NCBI GenBank assembly: GCA_949128115.1
Contig: OX421962.1
Coordinates: forward strand, 55,035,787-55,099,786
DNA length: 64,000 nt
Direction: 5' to 3'
Source of the DNA: Anaspis maculata
Lineage: Eukaryota; Arthropoda; Insecta; Coleoptera; Scraptiidae
Shown: piece after piece, positions 57,310-64,000 of the stretch
Layout: every line of letters starts with the position of its first letter
Position numbering within the stretch: the stretch's first letter is position 1
Notes under the pieces: generated by a model
Database searches by the model: none
What the model saw: the letters and a program-made list of their open reading frames with translations, nothing else
What the model was told of the DNA's origin: nothing
Made by a program: the position numbers and the translations under genes

Positions 57310-58024
57310 GACAATTGAACTGCAACACCTAAAAATTTGGTGCGTTTTCAAATTGAGATAGCTCGAAAAATATTTGACAGATTCCAGAAGTTCAAGCATA
57401 TGAGGAAAGATCATTTCTTTGACTATCGAATGCTGGTATTAATGATAAGTTTGATTGCAAAATTTGTCATATACAGGGTGCCAACGGAAAGCGTGCAGAT
57501 ATGGGCAATCTTTCACCTCGAGAAGAACTCGATGACCAGTTTTTTCCCTTTATCTCGTGAACGATGGCACTTGGGAAAAAGCAACTCAAAAGAAATTGTT
57601 GTGAATTTTATTGTCTAGAAGAAAGGTCCTAACATATTACACACTGTATCAATAAAAAATCTCTACCCCAATATCAAAAAATATACAGGTGTTCCATTTG
57701 AAAATCAAATGTTGATGGCACTTTCGGTTAACCGGAAGTGAGAGTTGCTTCATGATCAGCTTAAAAAATAGCAAAAGTGCTCTCAAATATCCCGTGCAAA
57801 TTTCAAATCTAAACTGCTTGACAATTGAACTGCAACACCTCAAAATTAGGTGCGTTTTCAAATTGAGATAGCCCGAAAAATATTTGACGGATTCCAGAAA
57901 TTCAGGCATGTGAGGGAAGATCATTTCTTTGACTATCGAGTGCTGGTATTGATGATAAGTTTGATTGCATAATTTGTCATATACAGGGTGCCAACGGAGA
58001 GCCTGCAGATATGGGCAATCTTTC
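57310..58024. repeat. Direct repeat pair, about 205 bp
   Basis: 57310-57513 and 57812-58024 share ACTGCTTGACAATTGAACTG, GGTGCGTTTTCAAATTGAGA and CATATACAGGGTGCCAACGG with about 10% difference. The second copy is part of the left arm of the inverted repeat 57516-59459. Confidence 0.8.
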
Positions 58025-59459
58025 ACCTTGTACAACTTTCGAAAAAAAAAGTCCGAGATTTTTTCTATCACCTGCTTTTGAAAGGTTGTATCATAATGCC
58101 GAAGCAGTTTTGAAATTTTGACCCTACCTTTTTTTTTCAAAAAATTGTGCTCAATTTCCTGAAATATGCACTTTCTGATTGAGAAAAAGAAATATAGACA
58201 TTGTTTTTTTTTCAAACGGCGTCCATATTGAATTTGCTTTCGAAGATTCTCATTTGAGCCTCCACATCCCCTAGAAACTACCCCTTTTGGGACACCGTCT
58301 CAAAACAAGATATGCAATGCTTTATTTAAAAGGTCTGAGAAAAGTACTCATCAATAATTGGATTGAAATAAGGATACTACGATGACCCCACACGTACAGC
58401 TCCCTAAAAACCACCCCTTAACTTCAAGAGACAGGGTTGGTATGATAAGACATGCAATACATGAAAATTCCAAAAAACTTTTCTTTCAACTGTTCCACTA
58501 AAAAAGTGATGCTACGCGATGACCCTTTGCGTAGGTCATCTCAACAGCTACACTCTTGAAAAAAGAACTACCCTTTAAAAAACCAGTACTTCCGCAATAG
58601 GTACCTCATTTGTTGGATTTTTTTTTAAATCTCTCGCAATAGTTTGCCGCTACGATGATTTCATTCACATATCTACCCGAAACCACCCCTTCAACTCACT
58701 TCTATGGGATGTGGAGGCTCAAATGAAAATCTTCGTAAGCAGATTCAATATGGACGCCGTTTGAAAACAAACAATGTCTATATTTCTTTTTCTCAATCAG
58801 AAAGTGCATATTTCAGGAAATTGAGCACAATTTTTTGAAAAAAAAAGGTAGGGTCAAAATTTCAAAACTGCTTCGGCATTATGATACAACCTTTCAAAAG
58901 CAGGTGATAGAAAAAATCTCGGACTTTTTTTTTCGAAAGTTGTACAAGGTGAAAGATTGCCCATATCTGCAGGCTCTCCGTTGGCACCCTGTATATGACA
59001 AATTATGCAATCAAACTTATCATCAATACCAGCACTCGATAGTCAAAGAAATGATCTTCCCTCACATGCCTGAATTTCTGGAATCCGTCAAATATTTTTC
59101 GGGCTATCTCAATTTGAAAACGCACCTAATTTTGAGGTGTTGCAGTTCAATTGTCAAGCAGTTTAGATTTGAAATTTGCACGGGATATTTGAGAGCACTT
59201 TTGCTATTTTTTAAGCTGATCATGAAGCAACTCTCACTTCCGGTTAACCGAAAGTGCCATCAACATTTGATTTTCAAATGGAACACCTGTATATTTTTTG
59301 ATATTGGGGTAGAGATTTTTTATTGATACAGTGTGTAATATGTTAGGACCTTTCTTCTAGACAATAAAATTCACAACAATTTCTTTTGAGTTGCTTTTTC
59401 GCAAGTGCCATCGTTCACGAGATAAAGGGAAAAAACTGGTCATCGAGTTCTTCTCGAGG
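57516..59459. mobile_element. Long inverted repeat, near-identical about 750-bp arms
   Basis: The left arm 57516-58272 and right arm 58705-59459 are reverse complements: CCTCGAGAAGAACTCGATGA at 57516 faces TCATCGAGTTCTTCTCGAGG at 59440-59459. The spacer (58273-58704) is itself non-coding. Over more than 490 bp the arms translate to the same 162 residues with no difference seen; mismatches cluster in the innermost 60 bp. No known protein is encoded; the mirror-image frames are a by-product. ACAGGTGTTCC and ACAGGGTGCC strings mark older transposon ends inside each arm. Confidence 0.88.
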
Positions 59460-59472
59460 ATACAACGGCCGA

Positions 59473-59535
59473 AGCTCACACTGGCTATATTCGTTATTCT
59501 CTATTAAGCTCACACTGGCGTTATTCTCTATTTTC
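59473..59535. repeat. Short tandem duplication
   Basis: AAGCTCACACTGGC...GTTATTCTCTATT occurs twice in succession, the first copy with a 7-base insert. Confidence 0.7.
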
Positions 59536-59554
59536 ATGTTCTCTAGATGGAATG

Positions 59555-61905
59555 AACATAATAAACTGGTATCGGAAAAATGGTTCGATTTTGGAGACCA
59601 ATATCTCCCGATTGACAATAATAGTAACTTTCATTATAGTGGTATACCCAACGCTTGCGCCAAATTTTGGCGTCAAATACAAAATTTGCGAACAAATGCT
59701 ACAAAATCGCAAGAAAAACCGCCACAAAGTTGAAAAATACGCGCCGCAGCGAACAGGGTAATAGGCTAGAGGTTAATACACACTAGTGATTACTTATTTT
59801 CCATCAAAAAGTCCGCATTGTCCATTAAATTATAAATAACTGCGTTTTACATTGATCGGATGTGCGTACGCAACCCATAATGCAACCCCCACCAACTCTA
59901 TTTTCAGTTTGACAAGCAACGGCCGTGACTTTCCGCTGCTGTCTGCTGTCAACGTCAACTATTTATTCGCCATTTTGAAGTTCGCTCCGAGTGTCGTACG
60001 TTTGTGAACAAGTGGGCCGCTATTCTTGAATCGTGTGAGAAAAGTCCCTGGGAGTTTTATATAATCCGTACTACACTTCTGTAGCGAGAGTTGCCTAAAA
60101 ACCACGATTTTAGGCAACATTCGCTACATCAGTGTACTGCGGAATGTGTGTATGAATGTATTGAATCTATCCTTGGTGACCCGTTTCGGAGTGAAATTTT
60201 TCCGGTTACACAGCTTCACCCACCGTGCACATTGTCACATTCCTCGCAAGACTTTGCGTGTTTTTCAAATTTCTCCAGTACCAAGTTTTTACGCTATTTT
60301 AAGCACGTTTTTGGGAATCGGATAAAGAAATACATATTTTTGTCATTATACCGACTATCACTGTGCCCATTCCCATGAGCACAATGTTTCACGGCCCCTT
60401 TCACTTGTTTTTCCATGATTTTTGAAAGGATAACACCGCTGATTTAGTTTTGAAAAAAACTGATTTTTATGCTTTGAAGAGCACAGGGCCGCTATTCTTG
60501 AATCGTGTGGGAAAAGTCCCTGGGAGTAAAATACATTCCGCAGTACACTGATGTAGCGAGTGTTGCCTAAAATCGTGGTTTTTAGGCAACTTTCGCTAGT
60601 CAAACTGAAAATAGAGTTGTTGGGGGTTGCATTATGGGTTGCGTACGCACATCCGATCAATGTAAAACGCAGTTATTTATAATTTAATGAACAATGCGGA
60701 CTTTTTGATGAAAAATGAGTAATCACTAGTGTGTAATAACCTCTAGCCTATTACCCTGTTCGCTGCGGCGCGTATTTTTCAACTCTATGGCGGTTTTTCA
60801 CGCCATTTTGTAGCATTTGTTCGCAAATATTGTATTTGACGCCATTACTCCAGAAGACGAGTATGCGCGCTGATGGCGCGCTGGATAATGAAAGGTACTA
60901 TTGCGATTTCCATTTTGTTTGTTGCGTTAACTAGCCTAATCTTTCCGTAACTTATCCTATGATAGTGTATGTTGAGAAACTTCGTGTAAATTTTCTACAG
61001 GGTGATACGTAAAACGGTGTAAAATTGCAACGACTTCATCGTACCCCCATTTTTCAAAAATATATTTTTTCAATATTCTAATACAAAAATCATGAAGTGT
61101 GATTTCTTATTTCGAAATAATGTTGGAATTACCCTGATCCGAAGTCGAACACTGAAGATATACATTTTTATGTTGAATGTTGCAGATTTACGAAACTCGG
61201 GCATAGCAACACAAGCACAAAAAGTATAACGTCCAGGGAGGCTTGACTTCACTCAGAAACTGAAGTTTTACATTGTTACCATGTTCAGAGGCTTAAACTT
61301 GATTGCAAATAGAACATGTTTCACATCTAAAATTCTGATGAAATTCTGACGAAATTCAACGTATGAAAAACAGACAGTGACAACCACTTGAAAAAGTGCC
61401 CCGTGCTTGGCCCCACACCAAATATTCGGGTTGTGTTGAAAGTGAAATTGTCCTAGACTGTTGTACGACAATCTTGTTCAGTGTGAACATTCATTCATCA
61501 AAAGTGACTTAATCTCGCGTGCCAACAAGGCAAATCTGTAACATTCAACATAAAAATTTATATCTTCAATATTTAACTTCGAATCTGGGTAATTCGAAAA
61601 CTGTCTCGAGATAATACACCACACTTCATGATTTTTGTATTAGAATACATGAGAAAATGACCAAATTTTTTTTTGGCAAATGGGGGTTCGATGAAGTCGG
61701 TGCAATTTTGAAACAGTTTACGTATCACCCTGTAAAAATTGTACATGAAGTTTTTCAACGTTCACCTTTACTGGATAGGTTACGGAAACATTAGGCTAAT
61801 CAACACAATAAACGAAATGAAAATCACGTTCGGCAGTCGCAAGTTATTGGTTTTCAAAGTCGAACCATTTTTCCGATACCGACAACTTCGTTGTCAAGAA
61901 GTTTA
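59555..61905. mobile_element. Second copy of the 25318-26297 foldback family, split by an insertion
   Basis: 59570-59616 (AAAATGGTTCGATTTTGGAG-ACCAATATCTCCCGATTG) is the outer left arm. The element resumes at about 60900 (TTGCGATTTCCATTTTGTTT) and runs to 61905 with the inverted right arm (CAAAGTCGAACCATTTTTCC). The interior matches the intron 1 copy (CTACAGGGTGATACGTAAAA, TAATACAAAAATCATGAAGT, CACAACCCGAATATTTGGTG inverted). No transposase. Confidence 0.78.
59620..60902. mobile_element. 1.28-kb foldback element nested in another foldback
   Basis: AATAGTAACTTTCATTAT at the left and ATAATGAAAGGTACTATT at the right are its ends. The arms pair at GATCGGATGTGCGTACGCAA (59854) with TTGCGTACGCACATCCGATC (60638) and at GGCCGCTATTCTTGAATCGT, which is a direct repeat (60015 and 60487), so the centre is rearranged. 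It interrupts the older element where the intact copy at 26240-26290 is continuous. Confidence 0.8.
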
Positions 61906-62459
61906 GATGGATGAATGTGATCACTGGATATGGTTTCAATCGTTTTGGGTGACCTCAAAATGGGTATATTTTCGTCGAGATCTTGATTTTTCTGCATGAT
62001 CATAATACTTTCCCTTCAATTAGTTAAGAGGGGGAAGCAAAAATATGAAATAAAGGAAACACAAATGGATTCTTAATGAGCAAGACAAATGGCAACTTAT
62101 GCTGACAAGGCTTGAAATAAGTGGTGTGACTTCTATATGATAGCAAATAGAAAAATAATCTGGTAATTTTTCCATAGCCATCTTTCTAAAAACTGAAGCT
62201 GAGTAAAAATAATGCATAATCCCGTTCACTTTTTATTTTCAGTCGAATGACTTTTTAGGGCAAAAATAAAGTGACAAGCTAGAGCACTGGGGGGATACAG
62301 CTGATGGCTCCTAATAGTTTCGCTCCAAAACTTTGCAGGTGCCATCAGACTGTTACGTCGTTTTCTGCTTCTGTATCTGTCACTAGCGTGAACGCCATCT
62401 TGACCTGACACCGAGTCTAGTCATCGCCCGCTCTCTGGAAGTCTCAGCGTACGACAACT
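61906..62459. other. Non-coding stretch
   Basis: No supported gene. Confidence 0.4.
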
Positions 62460-62630
62460 TAAGGTGCGTTCAGTCAGCTTATTTAGCTGCAAGTTTTAAT
62501 TTTAGTCGTAAGCGCTGCATCGCTTATTGGCTGTTCTGAGGAGGCTGGCTCTAAAGAGCCAATGAGCGTCGCTGCGCTTGCGACTAAAATTAAAACTTGC
62601 GGCTAAATAAGCTGACTGAACGCACCTTTA
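62460..62630. mobile_element. 171-bp hairpin MITE
   Basis: AAGGTGCGTTCAGTCAGCTT and the inverted AAGCTGACTGAACGCACCTT form an almost perfect stem of about 70 bp that also contains AAGTTTTAATTTTAGTCG / CGACTAAAATTAAAACTT. A partial copy is at 18482-18590. Confidence 0.85.
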
Positions 62631-63381
62631 TCGATCGCGGCCGTCAGGAAGCCGTCACCGTGTTTACAGCTTTGCATTTTGGTCAAGTAAGCGGCGAACT
62701 TTCGCCTATGATGTTGCTTTATTTTCCCTTTTTTATTTGTGTTACTTCAAAATGCGTAAACGATAATCATTTTTCACGTTGATATTTGACTGAACACTAC
62801 TCGAGTACCGTTCTAAAAAAAGACGGAAGAAAAATAGATTGACAGTTTTCAGGGAAAATAAAGAGTAAAATTAAAATTCAATCTGTCCGCAATTAAATTA
62901 TTGCGATTGTCGACCATTCGCGAAGTGTATATTCGCTTTGTTCAAATTAACATAATTCTTTATCGTTAGAAATCCATGCAAAAATTCTGTAGTTTTGCCA
63001 CCGACAGTCTCGTGGTACCTTATTGTTGGTGATTTTGAAATTGATGTAGATGGCACAGGGCGAAAGATTCTAATTTGACTTGTGATCAATAATTATTTAT
63101 TTTGAAAGGAAAATCTCTGTATTGAATTCACAAGATTTCTTGTATAAAATTATTATTGTTTTTGTATCATATGTTAACGTGTGAAAAATGAAGCCGATAA
63201 CACTCTCTGGGGTGGCTCATCAACTTAGGTACCTACCGTGCCGTTTTAGTTTCACCTCGTCGTGAATCGTTATATGGCATTGTTAAAAACCGGACGACAG
63301 GTACCTACGCTTTGGAACAGAAAACGTTCACTTTGATTCCGGTTTAATTCTTTTTCGACTGTAACGTAAACCTTGTTGTGG
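62631..63381. other. Non-coding stretch
   Basis: A short CpG-rich patch (62632-62700) is followed by AT-rich DNA. No PWP2 5' exon or other gene was recognised on either strand. Confidence 0.4.
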
Positions 63382-63485
63382 CATTATATGACAGTATTAT
63401 TTCGACGACATTATACAACAGTATTATTTCGACGACATTATACGACAGTATTATTCCGACGACAATATTCGACAATATTATTCGG
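63382..63485. repeat. 27-bp minisatellite, four units
   Basis: Unit close to CATTATACGACAGTATTATT-TCGACGA. Because 27 is divisible by 3 it keeps frames open and gives a spurious 9-residue repeat protein. Confidence 0.85.
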
Positions 63486-64000
63486 CATATCAACCTCTTT
63501 CATTTCCTTTATTGCAAAATTAGCCAACCGGCACCTATTCATTTTCATTACCTTTTGTAAATAAAATTTGTGTTTGAAATCCATTCATTGCTTTGTCTTC
63601 AGTGTAGTACTAGTCATTGTTTGGTGCTAAAGGTTGTTTTTTTGGGAATTCGGTCAACAATACTGTGGCGCCCCCGACCATCCAATTAACCCCGGCCTAT
63701 CTCCACTGATCAGCTGGCGGGCCGTGTTCCTAAATAAGACCAATGGTAAGTCGCACCAAAAAATCACGAGGTTTTTTTGGCATGTAACAAGCCGTAACCC
63801 CCCCAGCTTGTCACTTATTTTTGTCCAAAAAGTCATTCTACTGGAAATAAAAAGTGAACGAGATATAGTTGAAGGTAAGTTTATACATAATGGTTAACTG
63901 TATAACTTTAGTTGTAATGATAGAAGAGAACTAAGGAACGTTTTATTCACAATAAAATCAGCTATCCAATGCCTCCCAAAATTTTACTTCATCAAAATAA
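63486..64000. other. Window end, no assignable gene
   Basis: A + strand frame (63634-63897) includes a GTTGAAG|GTAAGT donor-like site at about 63873 and a GC-richer segment (63665-63720), but its translation matches no family I know. Confidence 0.35.

Noticed and set aside
57649..58215. 188-codon open frame on the - strand, and its twin at 58835-59326 on the + strand
   Set aside because: They are the same sequence on the two arms of an inverted repeat; the translation is Phe/Lys-rich from poly-T/A tracts with no domain.
63373..63564. Repeat protein with FRRHYTTVL units
   Set aside because: Produced by a 27-bp minisatellite, open in two frames at once.

Overview
This window is nuclear DNA from an animal, almost certainly an insect or other arthropod. 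It is AT-rich and holds two conserved eukaryotic genes with GT-AG introns, several as short as 51-58 bp. These sit in a large excess of non-coding transposon remnants: hairpin MITEs, large foldback elements, a solo LTR, SINE-like pieces and a non-LTR reverse-transcriptase relic. No bacterial-type gene arrangement, CRISPR array, rRNA or intact tRNA was seen. The order of insect cannot be fixed from the sequence alone.

The first gene is rootletin (CROCC/Root) on the + strand. I assembled 21 coding exons from 24444 to 52048. They join in frame with no internal stop and encode 2005 residues, close to the roughly 2000 residues of vertebrate rootletin. Rootletin is the coiled-coil protein of the ciliary rootlet and of the linker that joins centrioles. 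Intron 1 (10.3 kb) and intron 5 (5.8 kb) are packed with hairpin transposons.

The second gene is PWP2 (UTP1) on the - strand, tail to tail with rootletin. Four exons (56164 down to 53182) encode the last 688 residues: WD40 repeats, the Utp12-type C-terminal region and an acidic tail. The first roughly 230 residues were not found. They probably lie beyond 64 kb, across an intron filled with nested transposons. PWP2 is a U3 snoRNP/SSU processome protein for 18S rRNA maturation. The two genes have no evident functional link. Their 1.13 kb convergent gap holds a 12-bp palindrome that gives an AATAAA signal on both strands.

Layout: 1-24.4 kb has no recognised host gene and contains repeats (foldback element, TIR elements, solo LTR, hAT MITE with perfect 8-bp target duplication, tandem arrays, RT relic) plus one unidentified GC-richer reading frame at 5.7-6.05 kb. 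24.4-52.5 kb is rootletin. 53.2-56.2 kb is the PWP2 3' part. 56.2-62.6 kb is a nested transposon block with very large inverted repeats. 62.6-64 kb has no recognised gene.

I found no convincing new biochemical system. The most unusual property is the density of long inverted repeats (at least nine between about 1 and 2.3 kb, plus many short hairpins). Several lie inside rootletin introns and would be transcribed as long double-stranded RNA.
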